From Candidatus Giovannonibacteria bacterium RIFCSPHIGHO2_12_FULL_44_22 (GTDB lineage: Bacteria > Patescibacteriota > Minisyncoccia > UBA11713 > 2-01-FULL-45-33): 41,673 nt of DNA. The stretch lies in NCBI GenBank assembly GCA_001778695.1, contig MFHU01000005.1, positions 1-41,673 on the forward strand, given 5' to 3'. A model generated the notes under the pieces. That model worked only from the letters and a program-made list of their open reading frames with translations. It had not been told where the DNA came from and searched no databases. This document shows, piece by piece, positions 26,115 to 39,025 of the stretch. Numbering within the stretch: position 1 is the stretch's first letter; every line of letters starts with the position of its first letter. A program made the position numbers and the translations under genes.

Positions 26115-28364
26115 TTAAAAATCAAATTTAGTGTATGGTATGTCGTTATCCTTTTTCGGCTCCGATTCTATTTCTTCAATTTCTTCTTCCTTATTTTCAA
26201 AATTATCCGACTCCAAAGTTTTGCCAATCGCAATTGATTCCGCGGATTTTTTAATCAATACCTCTCTTGGCTTGGCGCCCTCTCCAGGGCCTATGACGCC
26301 ACGCTCTTCAAGCATATCCAAAAGACGCGCGGCTCTGGCATAACCAACCCGCAACCTTCTTTGGAGATACGACGCCGATGCTTTTTGCGCGTCTATAATA
26401 AGCCTTTTGGCCTCTTCATAAAGCTCGTCGTCCGCGTCTTCATTTTCTCCTAAATCTCCCGCGCCATTGGCTAACGGCAATTTCAATTCAAAATCAATTT
26501 CTCCGCCTTCAGCGCTCACCGGCTGGCCGGGCAGGGAAAATTCTCCGGCGGACTCCGCGACATACGCCGCGACTTTCTTTACTTCTTTTTCGGATATAAA
26601 CGCCGCTTGAATTCTTCTTGGCTTTGAAGTATCTCCAGCCAGATAAAGCATATCGCCGTTGCCCAAAAGTTTTTCCGCCCCTGATATATCCAAAATAGTC
26701 CGCGAGTCCACCCCCGAAGCCACCTGCAAAGCGATTCTTGAAGTAATATTCGCTTTAATTAAACCTGTAATCACTTCAACCGACGGGCGCTGGGTGGAAA
26801 CCACCAAATGAATTCCCACCGCCCGAGACATCTGCGCCAAGCGCACAATGGAAGCCTCCATTTCGCGGGGATACGAAGCCATAAGGTCGGCCAGCTCGTC
26901 AATAATTATTATCAGATTCGGCAAAATTTCATCGTGAGCTTTTTCTTTTATCATCTCGCTGTTGTAGGAAACAATATCTCTGACGCCGACCTCGGAAAGT
27001 TTTTCGTACCTTCTTTCCATTTCGCGAACAGCCCATCTTAAAGCCATGATGGCTTTTTTGGCGTCAATAATTACCGGAGTCAGAAGATGCGGGATACTTT
27101 TATACACGGAGAGTTCAACTCTTTTCGGATCTATCATTAAAAATCGCACAAATTCCGGAGAATTTTTATAAAGCAAACTCACAACTAAAGTGTGGATGGC
27201 AATTGATTTCCCCGAACCGGTGGCTCCGGCCACCAAAAGATGCGGCATTTTGGCGATATCGGCAAAAACCGCTCGGCCGGAAACGTCCCGCCCCAAAGCG
27301 AAAGTTAACGGCATGGCATTTTTAAATTCATCCATACCCAATAAACTTCTTAAACCTACCAAAGCGATAGAACGATTGGGTACTTCTATCCCCACTAAAG
27401 ATTTGCTGGGGATGGGCGCTTCAATTCTTAAAGGGTGCGCCGCAAGAGCTAGCGCCAGGTCATTATGTAAAGCTGTGATGCGGGCAAGCTTTACTCCTTC
27501 CGCGGGTTTTAACGTGTATTGGGTGACGGACGGTCCTACATTCACCTCGGACATCTCAACATCAATGCCAAAATTTTGGAGAGTTCTTTTAATAATGTTG
27601 GCGTTGGCTTTGATATCACCCGATGATGGCGTGCCTTTATCGTCCTCCAAAAGATCCATTGGCGGAGCGGCGTATTCAAATTGCTTGGTAAATTCCAAGC
27701 GTTGCGGTTTATAAGATTTTTTTTCGCCAAAGGCAAGATCTCGCCCCTTTGGGGCGGAAAAAATATTTTCTTCTTCTATCTTTTTTTCTTCAATTTTCGC
27801 GGGAAGTAAAGAGGGTAAAGAAACCGTGGGCGTAGCAAAAACTTTTTCTTCCGATTCACTATCTTTCTTTTCTTTTCTTTTCGGTTTTAAAGAAACGTTA
27901 AGCATAATTAGAAGCGAAGCCAAAAGCAAAGCGGAAAAAATTATAAGAGAAGCCCAAAAATCAAATAGTTTTAAAAATGGGTAGGAAAATAAAAAACCGA
28001 CATATCCGCCGGTATATTTCCCGAATAAAATATCGGCAAGTCCCAAAGAACTTATCAAAAATAAAATTCCGCCGAGAACGGTGGTAATCAACAGATGATT
28101 CCCCAAAGCGAAAAGAAACGAAAGCCCAGCCAGAAAAAAAGCCAAGGATACCAGAAAAAATCCTTTCCCGAAAACCAAAAGCAGGGTTTTTTGGATGGCG
28201 TTTCCAATCAGTCCGGCCTTGCCGAAATACGCCAGAGCCAAAATCACGGCCACCAAAAAAGACAAAACCGCCCAAAGCGAATGCTTCGTCTCGGGCCTTA
28301 AATTCTGATGCCAAACCCCAATCCCCGCGCCCATTTTCCCGTTATTCCTTTTCTTTTTCACCAT
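26115..28364 (-). CDS. ftsK: DNA translocase FtsK
   Basis: TM domain; AGATGSGKSIAIHTLVVSLLY Walker A; C-terminal gamma domain YLQRRLRVGYARAARLLDMLEERGVIG. Confidence 0.96.
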   Translation of the reverse strand: MVKKKRNNGKMGAGIGVWHQNLRPETKHSLWAVLSFLVAVILALAYFGKAGLIGNAIQKTLLLVFGKGFFLVSLAFFLAGLSFLFALGNHLLITTVLGGILFLISSLGLADILFGKYTGGYVGFLFSYPFLKLFDFWASLIIFSALLLASLLIMLNVSLKPKRKEKKDSESEEKVFATPTVSLPSLLPAKIEEKKIEEENIFSAPKGRDLAFGEKKSYKPQRLEFTKQFEYAAPPMDLLEDDKGTPSSGDIKANANIIKRTLQNFGIDVEMSEVNVGPSVTQYTLKPAEGVKLARITALHNDLALALAAHPLRIEAPIPSKSLVGIEVPNRSIALVGLRSLLGMDEFKNAMPLTFALGRDVSGRAVFADIAKMPHLLVAGATGSGKSIAIHTLVVSLLYKNSPEFVRFLMIDPKRVELSVYKSIPHLLTPVIIDAKKAIMALRWAVREMERRYEKLSEVGVRDIVSYNSEMIKEKAHDEILPNLIIIIDELADLMASYPREMEASIVRLAQMSRAVGIHLVVSTQRPSVEVITGLIKANITSRIALQVASGVDSRTILDISGAEKLLGNGDMLYLAGDTSKPRRIQAAFISEKEVKKVAAYVAESAGEFSLPGQPVSAEGGEIDFELKLPLANGAGDLGENEDADDELYEEAKRLIIDAQKASASYLQRRLRVGYARAARLLDMLEERGVIGPGEGAKPREVLIKKSAESIAIGKTLESDNFENKEEEIEEIESEPKKDNDIPYTKFDF
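27723..27763. repeat. Palindromic element inside ftsK (family 1), shared with uvrA
   Basis: TCGCCAAAGGCAAGATCTCGCCCCTTTGGGGCGGAAAAAA; encodes [14 protein letters not shown]. Confidence 0.78.
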
Positions 28365-28423
28365 TGATTTATTATAGCAAAATAAAGCTTCTTGAGGTAA
28401 ATAAAAAGGAGTTAAGCGCTAGT

Positions 28424-28891
28424 TTAACTCCCTGTCTCACATTTCTCTCCGCAGTTGTGGCAGAATTTTGCGTTGGTGGTCAGAGCAGTCTGGCCACATT
28501 TACTGCAAGAAGAGAGGACTGCAAAGACGCTGTTCTCCCATCTGATACTACCATCGAGATTCTTAATGAACTCGATGGCGAGGACCCTTAGCTTCTTCAA
28601 AAAAATAATGGATGGATCGAGCCCAAGAACTTTCGGCAGAATTACGGCCTCTTTTGGGGTAGTATGATGAAAAAACCTAATGGTAAGCGTTCTCTGGGAA
28701 CCCGCATTATTATCCGGGAAGAGAAGCTTGCCCAATTCTTCAGTCGAGAGGCCTGATAAATCCCTCAAAAAAAGAACATTCGCCCTGACTGCCTCAACTA
28801 TCTCCCGAGGAAGTTCATGAAACTCCATCCTCCCCTTTTTCATCCATTGAGTAACTACGCTAGGTAGAATAGGTTCTTGATCATTAACCAT
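28424..28891 (-). CDS. HTH-like protein with C-terminal zinc ribbon
   Basis: LRDLSGLSTEELGKLLFPD HTH-like; CSKCGQTALTTNAKFCHNCGEKC zinc ribbon; SD AAGGAGGT. Confidence 0.6.
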   Translation of the reverse strand: MVNDQEPILPSVVTQWMKKGRMEFHELPREIVEAVRANVLFLRDLSGLSTEELGKLLFPDNNAGSQRTLTIRFFHHTTPKEAVILPKVLGLDPSIIFLKKLRVLAIEFIKNLDGSIRWENSVFAVLSSCSKCGQTALTTNAKFCHNCGEKCETGS

Positions 28892-29048
28892 GATTGTGTA
28901 CCTCCTTTTTTATATCAATTTTCTCAATTCTCAATGAACAATTTACAGCTACACTCCGCCATGGAGGTTACCAAGCGCGTTGCTTGATAACGCCTCAACC
29001 CTAGCACAGCGGGCTTAATAAGTCAAGCAAAGATAAGCCCATCCTCTG

Positions 29049-29067
29049 GCGATCGCAAAAGTATAGT
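29049..29067. repeat. Downstream half-palindrome copy flanking the wHTH-Cas2-fold gene 2
   Basis: GCGATCGCAAAAGTATAGT, 18/19 to 29683..29701. Confidence 0.8.
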
Positions 29068-29099
29068 GCATCAGTATTCTAAAGCGTTCTAAACCCAGT

Positions 29100-29660
29100 T
29101 TAAGAAAGCCTGAAATACAATTTTAGTTCGGCTTCATTAGTAATGTCCAACACGGTCATAATGCGGACATGGGGGCGTAATTCAAAAAATTCAACAATAA
29201 AATTTATTTCATCATGGCACACGAAAGGGAAAACGAAAACGCTTTTTTGAAGTTGATAAAAACCGAGTTTGCGCAGCTTATCGCGCAACGCCTCGCGAGC
29301 CTTTTTCATTTTTTCAGGAATATCAAAAATTACGAGCCTCCATTTTCCATCCCATTTTTTAGGCTCTTTAATAGAAATAGTGTCAATGTTATACCGCAAC
29401 GCTTTTTTGATACCCTGCTCTGTAAGAATAATCCGAACACCGCCATCCCTATCTTCCTTAAAATCCACTAATCTATCGCGATGGAATTCGCGTATAATGC
29501 GTTGAAGAACGCGCCGATCAATTTTTTTAAATTCTAAAGGTATATCTTTAAACACCTTTCTCCGCCTGCGCGGAGAATAAGCTGCTAAGCCTAACGCCAC
29601 GCCGGCCCAAAGCAGCAAAATCACTTTTTGTTTTGTTGGGCTATAGTAATATTTTGCCAT
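29100..29660 (-). CDS. wHTH + Cas2-like-fold protein (PaaX-like), copy 2
   Basis: Paralogue of 21003..21563: IDRRVLQRIIREFHRDRLVDFKEDRDGGVRIILTEQGIKKALRYN...WRLVIFDIPEKMKKAREALRDKLRKLGFYQLQKSVFVFPFVC; start placed at MAKYYYSP (ORF track starts at 29708). Confidence 0.82.
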   Translation of the reverse strand: MAKYYYSPTKQKVILLLWAGVALGLAAYSPRRRRKVFKDIPLEFKKIDRRVLQRIIREFHRDRLVDFKEDRDGGVRIILTEQGIKKALRYNIDTISIKEPKKWDGKWRLVIFDIPEKMKKAREALRDKLRKLGFYQLQKSVFVFPFVCHDEINFIVEFFELRPHVRIMTVLDITNEAELKLYFRLS

Positions 29661-29671
29661 ATTTGTATAGT

Positions 29672-29701
29672 ACCATACTTTTGCGATCGCAAAAGTATGG
29701 T
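29672..29701. promoter_or_regulatory. Perfect 30-bp palindrome immediately upstream of the wHTH-Cas2-fold gene 2 (putative operator)
   Basis: ACCATACTTTTGCGATCGCAAAAGTATGGT is self-complementary over 30/30 bp. Confidence 0.88.
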
Positions 29702-29746
29702 CACACAACTACATATTACTATTACATAGTATTTATTGTTTTTAGA

Positions 29747-33355
<3,609 letters not shown>

Positions 33356-33361
33356 ATTTAT

Positions 33362-36300
33362 TTATTCCGCTTCAATATATTCTTCAAAGCGTTCTTTTTG
33401 CCGGCTTTTGGTTTTTATTTCTTTTTCTTCTATTTCTTCCGGCGCGCTTTCCACTCCTTTAAGCTCGACATCCAAAGAAAGGCCTTTTAATTCGTTCACT
33501 AAAACATGGAAAGACGCCGGCATATTGGGAGCCCTGAAAGGCTCTCCGCGGACGATGGCGTCGTAAGCCGCGGCTCTACCTAAAACGTCGTCAGATTTAA
33601 TTGTCAACACTTCCTGCAAAGTGTGCGCCGCGCCGTAACCCTCCAGCGCCCAGACTTCCATTTCTCCAAAACGCTGCCCTCCGCCCTGCGCTTTTCCGCC
33701 CAAAGGCTGTTGGGTTATAAGCGAATAAGGACCAATGGAGCGCATGTGGATTTTATCCTCCACCATGTGCGAAAGCTTCATTATGTAAACCATGCCAACG
33801 GTTACTTTTTGGTCAAATTCCCTGCCGGTTCGCCCATCGAAAAGTTTTACTTTGCCGTCTTCCGGCAATCCAGCTTTTCTCAATTCTTCTTTTATTTCGG
33901 TTTCGGTCGCGCCGGCCAAGGTCGGAGTTACGGCCATGTAACCAAGCTTCTGGGCGGCCCAGCCCAGATGCGTTTCCAAAACCTGCCCAATATTCATGCG
34001 CGATGCCACACCCAAAGGATTTAAAATTATGTCCACCGGAGTACCGTCGTCCAAATACGGCATGTCTTCCTGCGGAAGAATGCGCGAGATAACGCCTTTA
34101 TTTCCGTGCCGGCCGGCCAGTTTGTCGCCCGGAGAAACTTTTCTCATCTCGGCTACTTCAACTTGGATTTCCTTGATTACTCCTGTTTCCAATTTGTCTC
34201 CTTTTTCGCGGGAGAAAATTTTAATGCCTACCACGCGGCCTTTCCTGCCATGCGGCATCCTGAAAGAAGTGTCTTTAACATCTCGTGCTTTCTCTCCAAA
34301 AATGGCGCGGAGCAATCTTTCCTCGGGAGTGAGGTCAGATTCGCCTTTCGGAGAAATTTTCCCGACCAAAATATCGCCGGGCCTGACTTCGGCGCCAATT
34401 CTCACAATTCCGTCTTCATCCAAATCTTTGAGCCTTTCTTCTCCAACATTGGGAATGTCATGCGTGGTAATTTCCGGGCCCAGCTTGGTGTCCCGCACGG
34501 ACACCGTGTAATCCTCTATCAAAACCGAAGTGAAAACATCGTCTTTTACAACGCGATCGGAAAGTATGATGGCGTCTTCAAAATTAGCTCCGCCCCATGA
34601 AAGAAAAGCCACCAGTAAATTTTGCCCCAAAGCCAAATGCCCACGGTCGGTTAGCGATGTGTCAGCCAAAACATCGCCCTTCTCCACTTTATCGCCAACT
34701 TTCACCGAAGGGCGCTGATGAATCACGGTGGACTGGTTGGAGCGGATAAATGTCACCAATTCGTAAGTTTTGTCTTTTTTCCCGGAACGCACTGTCACGG
34801 AACTTGCGTCCACTTTGCTTATTATCCCTTCCACTTCGGCCAAGACAAGTCTGCCGGAATCTTTAGCTGCTTTTTCCTCCATGCCCGTGGCAACCAACGG
34901 CGCCTGCGGCCTGACGCAAGGCACAGCTTGGCGCTGCATATTGGAACCCATCATGGCGCGGGTTGAATCGTCATGCTCCAAAAACGGCACTAGAGATGTG
35001 GCGATGGAAAAGGCCTGCTGGGGAGAAACATCAATGTAATCAATCCCGCCCCGCGGGATTAGCGCCGGCTGACCGTTGGAGCGCCCTTCGCATTCTTCAT
35101 CCAAAATATTGCCTTCTTTATCAATAGAAACTCCGGCCTGGGCAATTTTATGCCTAACCTCTTCAAAAGCCGTGAGATAGTGGAGCTCCTTGGTCACGCG
35201 CCCGTCAATAACTTTTCTGTAAGGAGTTTCCAAAATTCCGTACTCGTTAATTTTCGCGTATCCCGCCAAATAATTTATCAAACCGATATTGGGGCCTTCC
35301 GGAGTCATAATCGGGCAAAGCCGGCCGTAGTAAGAAGGATGGACGTCCCTTACTTCAAAACCAGAGCGCTCCCTAGTTAACCCGCCGGGACCTAAGGCGC
35401 TAACCCTGCGTTTATGCTCCAATTCGGATAAAATATTTGTCTGGTCCATAAATTGAGAAAGTTGGTTGGTCATAAAAAATTCAGAAATAACCGCCGCAAA
35501 TGGGCGGGCGTTTAAAAGCTGGGCTGGGGTCACGGTGGCTAGATCGGATGTGGACATGCGATCTTTGATAGTGCGCTCCATTCTGGCGAGCCCAATACGC
35601 AATCTTTGCTGAAGCATCTCGCCCACCGAGCGCACCCGGCGATTGCCTAAATTATCAATATCGTCCTGGACGGCCAACGGATTATTATTTAAAGAAATTA
35701 TTTCCGAAATTATGACTATTAAATCTTCCTTATTTAAAATGCGGGGATTTTTTACTTTGATGGAGGCTAGAGCCGGAAGCCGCTGGCCAAGCTTGTATCT
35801 GCCCACAGCGGAAATATCGTATCTTTCCGGGCCGAACATCAGCTCCACCAATTCCCTGGCGTTTTCCGGAGTGGCAAGCTCCCCCTGGCGCACTCTTTTG
35901 AAAACTTCCACATAAGCGTCGTCTGCCGTTTTGGTGGAATCTTTTTCCAACGTTTGATTGATGAAAGAAATCTCGCCGTTGTCTATTTTAGAAAAAGCGT
36001 TTTTGATATCTTCGTTCTTTTCCATGCTGAAAATGCGGAGAAGCGCGGTGGCCGCGATTTTCCTTTTGCGGTCTATTTTTACGTAAATTGTTCCGTCCGA
36101 TTCCGTTTCAAATTCCAGCCAGGCCCCGCGGGAAGGAATTACTTTGGCGCCGAAAAGTTTTTTGCCGTGCGAAATATTTGCCGTAAAATAAGCGCCGAAG
36201 GATCGCGCCAACTGCGAGACAATTACCCGCTCCACGCCGTTTATAAGAAAAGTTCCGCGAGGAGTCATAATCGGCATATCCGCCAAAAAGATTTCCTGTT

Positions 36301-36601
36301 CTTTTTTCTCGCCAGTGCGCTTATTTACCAAGCGGATGCGGAGCCTTAAAGAAGCTTCGTAGGAAAGATTGTTCACCCGGGAATAATTTTCGTCAAATTT
36401 CGGCTCGTCAAAAGAACAGTCCAGAAATTCCAAAGCAAGCTCCTCGCCGGTGTAATCCAGCACGGGAGAAAATTCTTTTAAAATCTCGCCGACTCCTTCT
36501 TTCACTAACCACTTAAAGGATTGAATCTGCATCTCGGCCAGATTGGGCAAGTTCGCTAAGGGCTCCCGGTAATGGGAGAAATATTTTTTTTGTATCGGCA
36601 T
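33362..36601 (-). CDS. rpoB: RNA polymerase subunit beta
   Basis: SQFMDQTNILSELEHKRRVSALGPGGLTRERSGFEVRDVHPSYYGRLCPIMTPEGPNIGLI. Confidence 0.99.
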   Translation of the reverse strand: MPIQKKYFSHYREPLANLPNLAEMQIQSFKWLVKEGVGEILKEFSPVLDYTGEELALEFLDCSFDEPKFDENYSRVNNLSYEASLRLRIRLVNKRTGEKKEQEIFLADMPIMTPRGTFLINGVERVIVSQLARSFGAYFTANISHGKKLFGAKVIPSRGAWLEFETESDGTIYVKIDRKRKIAATALLRIFSMEKNEDIKNAFSKIDNGEISFINQTLEKDSTKTADDAYVEVFKRVRQGELATPENARELVELMFGPERYDISAVGRYKLGQRLPALASIKVKNPRILNKEDLIVIISEIISLNNNPLAVQDDIDNLGNRRVRSVGEMLQQRLRIGLARMERTIKDRMSTSDLATVTPAQLLNARPFAAVISEFFMTNQLSQFMDQTNILSELEHKRRVSALGPGGLTRERSGFEVRDVHPSYYGRLCPIMTPEGPNIGLINYLAGYAKINEYGILETPYRKVIDGRVTKELHYLTAFEEVRHKIAQAGVSIDKEGNILDEECEGRSNGQPALIPRGGIDYIDVSPQQAFSIATSLVPFLEHDDSTRAMMGSNMQRQAVPCVRPQAPLVATGMEEKAAKDSGRLVLAEVEGIISKVDASSVTVRSGKKDKTYELVTFIRSNQSTVIHQRPSVKVGDKVEKGDVLADTSLTDRGHLALGQNLLVAFLSWGGANFEDAIILSDRVVKDDVFTSVLIEDYTVSVRDTKLGPEITTHDIPNVGEERLKDLDEDGIVRIGAEVRPGDILVGKISPKGESDLTPEERLLRAIFGEKARDVKDTSFRMPHGRKGRVVGIKIFSREKGDKLETGVIKEIQVEVAEMRKVSPGDKLAGRHGNKGVISRILPQEDMPYLDDGTPVDIILNPLGVASRMNIGQVLETHLGWAAQKLGYMAVTPTLAGATETEIKEELRKAGLPEDGKVKLFDGRTGREFDQKVTVGMVYIMKLSHMVEDKIHMRSIGPYSLITQQPLGGKAQGGGQRFGEMEVWALEGYGAAHTLQEVLTIKSDDVLGRAAAYDAIVRGEPFRAPNMPASFHVLVNELKGLSLDVELKGVESAPEEIEEKEIKTKSRQKERFEEYIEAE

Positions 36602-36715
36602 TTTAGCTTAAATTACTTTAAGAATAAACCAAAATAGCCCTCTTTATGATTGTTTGTGAGGACTGAAAAACACTATCTTTAGGTGCCAGCTTTAGTATTC
36701 AAAACGATAGTGACT

Positions 36716-36744
36716 ATTTTAGCTTTGCTGATAAAAAAAGTCAA
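36716..36744 (-). promoter_or_regulatory. Sigma70-type promoter of rpoBC
   Basis: Minus strand TTGACT-17 nt-TAAAAT about 115 nt upstream of the rpoB start. Confidence 0.7.
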
Positions 36745-36886
36745 TAAGTCCCCCCTGTGGATAACCTAATTGACAATTAAATCCTATTCTATCAGACCCC
36801 CAAAATAAGTCAACCCCGCCTCTCGTCTTTTCCCTATTTTTACAACTATGCTGTTCTCAAGCGATCGCTGAAAGTTAGCAAAAAAA

Positions 36887-37342
36887 TTATTGAAGTCTCT
36901 CCCCGTCAATCATTTTCTTAGTCAATTGAAAATAGTATGTAACAGAATCTTCCATTCCATTTACTATTCTCTTTTCGGTCTTAAGAAAAATATTCATTTC
37001 GATATCCGATCCATCTTTCATTTTACAAACCACTACCCAGCGTTCTTGCTTTTCCGAGAAATGCCACTGGCCGCCAAATACGATGCGGAATGCTTCGCCC
37101 AAAGTACTCCCAAAAAGCAAAATGGTCTCTGTCGAATATGCGGCGCCAGATTCCTCCATTGATTGCACAAGCGCGTCTATTGTCGGATCAAATGATTCAA
37201 TAAACTCAACAGCGTCCTTTTTACTCACAAACATCGGGATATTCAAGGCCGCCAAAAATCCATTCGCTTTTTCGGAAAAATAATTCCCATCCTTATTGTG
37301 ATTTCTTGTTGCATCTACTATTGGCATGTCAGAAAATTGCAT
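36887..37342 (-). CDS. Hypothetical protein
   Basis: 151-aa ORF, no recognised family. Confidence 0.65.
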   Translation of the reverse strand: MQFSDMPIVDATRNHNKDGNYFSEKANGFLAALNIPMFVSKKDAVEFIESFDPTIDALVQSMEESGAAYSTETILLFGSTLGEAFRIVFGGQWHFSEKQERWVVVCKMKDGSDIEMNIFLKTEKRIVNGMEDSVTYYFQLTKKMIDGERLQ

Positions 37343-37473
37343 GAATCTATTTTAATATTTTTTTGTTGGCCAAATCATAAATCTCCTAAATCTTAGCGGA
37401 TTTTGGGTTTTTATTCAAGCTAATTTTTTATTTTTTTTTCGCAACGGCTCGCGATTTATAGCTCCCCTCTTTA

Positions 37474-38133
37474 TCAAATGTCCCAAACCTGGTTTGGGTC
37501 AAAGTCAAAGCTGGGCCGCGTTTCTTCAACAAATTCTCTATATTCTTTTTTGCCCCTGAATTGAGATAGCACAACCTCACTTTGAAGCAAGTCGCCCCAA
37601 CGATTACTGCCGAGATAATCTTGATAGCTAGACCAAAGATATTTATGTTCCCTTTTATTCCAGCCCTTTATATCTTGCGGATTTAAATGAACATAGGATG
37701 ACGCGCGCAATAAATAATCATTATCATCCAGTAATTTTGAATGAAATTTGCTCTCAAAAACGTGGCCGCGCCGCTCGTATTTAAGGTTATAATATTTTGA
37801 GAAACTTACCATGACGCGATGCATATAACGCGAGATGTTACTATCTTTTAACTCCCCCAAAACTAAATGGAAATGTGTCGGCATTAAGCAGAAACAAACA
37901 ATAGAAACTAACGGCTTACCCAATTTTATTTTCCCATTCCTAATGTCCCAAACAAGGTTTAGGTCATTATTGCGATCGAAGCGAGGCATTTCAACTCCTC
38001 CGTTGGCAGCGAAAAGAACGTTTAAAAAGCGTTGATATGTATCTTTAGCGCGAAAAAGCGCCATGTCTCCGACTGAATGAGCGTAAATATGATAAAAATT
38101 GCCGGTAACGAATGGGTGCCTTCTACTAGCCAT
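37474..38133 (-). CDS. REP-associated tyrosine transposase (RAYT, Y1_Tnp family)
   Basis: FYHIYAHSVGDMALF; LMPTHFHLVL (HUH-type); RYMHRVMVSFSKYYNLKYERRGHVFESKFHSKLL. Confidence 0.9.
   Translation of the reverse strand: MASRRHPFVTGNFYHIYAHSVGDMALFRAKDTYQRFLNVLFAANGGVEMPRFDRNNDLNLVWDIRNGKIKLGKPLVSIVCFCLMPTHFHLVLGELKDSNISRYMHRVMVSFSKYYNLKYERRGHVFESKFHSKLLDDNDYLLRASSYVHLNPQDIKGWNKREHKYLWSSYQDYLGSNRWGDLLQSEVVLSQFRGKKEYREFVEETRPSFDFDPNQVWDI
37480..37500. repeat. REP-like palindrome at the 3' end of the RAYT
   Basis: GTCCCAAACC-T-GGTTTGGGTC. Confidence 0.85.
37945..37965. repeat. REP-like palindrome inside the RAYT CDS
   Basis: GTCCCAAACAAGGTTTAGGTC. Confidence 0.8.
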
Positions 38134-38145
38134 AGTTACATCATT

Positions 38146-38166
38146 GCCCTAAACCAGGTTTGGGTC
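38146..38166. repeat. REP-like palindrome upstream of the RAYT
   Basis: GCCCTAAACC-A-GGTTTGGGTC. Confidence 0.85.
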
Positions 38167-39025
38167 AAGCGTGTCTCACCCACCACTTATGCCAAGTAAC
38201 TAAAAGGGGGCTGGCGATGAAAATGGAGGAATATGTGCCAAAGAAAACGCCGATTAAAATTGTGAGGGCGAAAAATTTGGTTGATGCGCCACCGAAAAAA
38301 TAAAGCGCCAGCATCACTATCATTACAGTAAGAGAAGTATTAATGGAACGCCCGATGGTCTGGCGCAAGCTTTGCTCAACAACATTTTCAAAGCTCTCTT
38401 TGGCCCCCAATTTTTTTAAATTCTCCCGAATCCTGTCAAAAACAACAATCGTGTCGTGAACTGAAAACCCCAAAATTGTAAGAAGCGCCGTCACAAAAAG
38501 CGTATCCACAGTCACGCCGTAAAAATACCCCAGAAGCGCGAAAAATCCCGCGGGAATGGAAACATCGTGGATTAAAGCGATGAGTGCGGCTACGCCATAT
38601 TTCCAAGACTGAACCGGTTTTGAAACCTCCCTGAAAGCCCATGCGATGTAAAGCGCGATCATTATCATAACCAATACTATGGCGTAGAGCGAATTTCTTT
38701 TTAATTCCGCGCCGATTGTCGGCCCAATGGAAGTAAATTGTTTTTCGTCCAATTCGCCCAGTTTTCGGAGTTCCGCTAGAATTGATTGATGCCTAGCTTC
38801 ATCGATAGCTGGCATACGCAAAATTAGTCCCCTCTCGCCCGCAGGCTGGACGGTCACATCGGGCAAATCTAGAGACGGCCTGACAGTTTTATATTCCACT
38901 TCCATCAAAGACCCTCCGGTAAAATCAATGCCAAGCTTCAACCCCCAAACCCCCAAAGCTAAAAAGCTCAAGGCCACCAAAACCCCCGAAAAAATATAGC
39001 TGATTTTTCTAGCGTTGATTATCAT
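38165..39025 (-). CDS. secF: Protein translocase subunit SecF
   Basis: GLKLGIDFTGGSLMEVEY; ALLTILGFSVHDTIVVFDRIRENL. Confidence 0.96.
   Translation of the reverse strand: MIINARKISYIFSGVLVALSFLALGVWGLKLGIDFTGGSLMEVEYKTVRPSLDLPDVTVQPAGERGLILRMPAIDEARHQSILAELRKLGELDEKQFTSIGPTIGAELKRNSLYAIVLVMIMIALYIAWAFREVSKPVQSWKYGVAALIALIHDVSIPAGFFALLGYFYGVTVDTLFVTALLTILGFSVHDTIVVFDRIRENLKKLGAKESFENVVEQSLRQTIGRSINTSLTVMIVMLALYFFGGASTKFFALTILIGVFFGTYSSIFIASPLLVTWHKWWVRHA

Noticed and set aside
29672-29701. GCGATCGC as an HIP1-like highly iterated palindrome
   Set aside because: Only three GCGATCGC sites were noticed in 41.7 kb (29049, 29683, 36861), far below cyanobacterial HIP1 density.
33623-36349. Long plus-strand ORFs antisense to rpoB (e.g. 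33996..34511, 34106..34600)
   Set aside because: They lie opposite a highly conserved gene and look like shadow ORFs.
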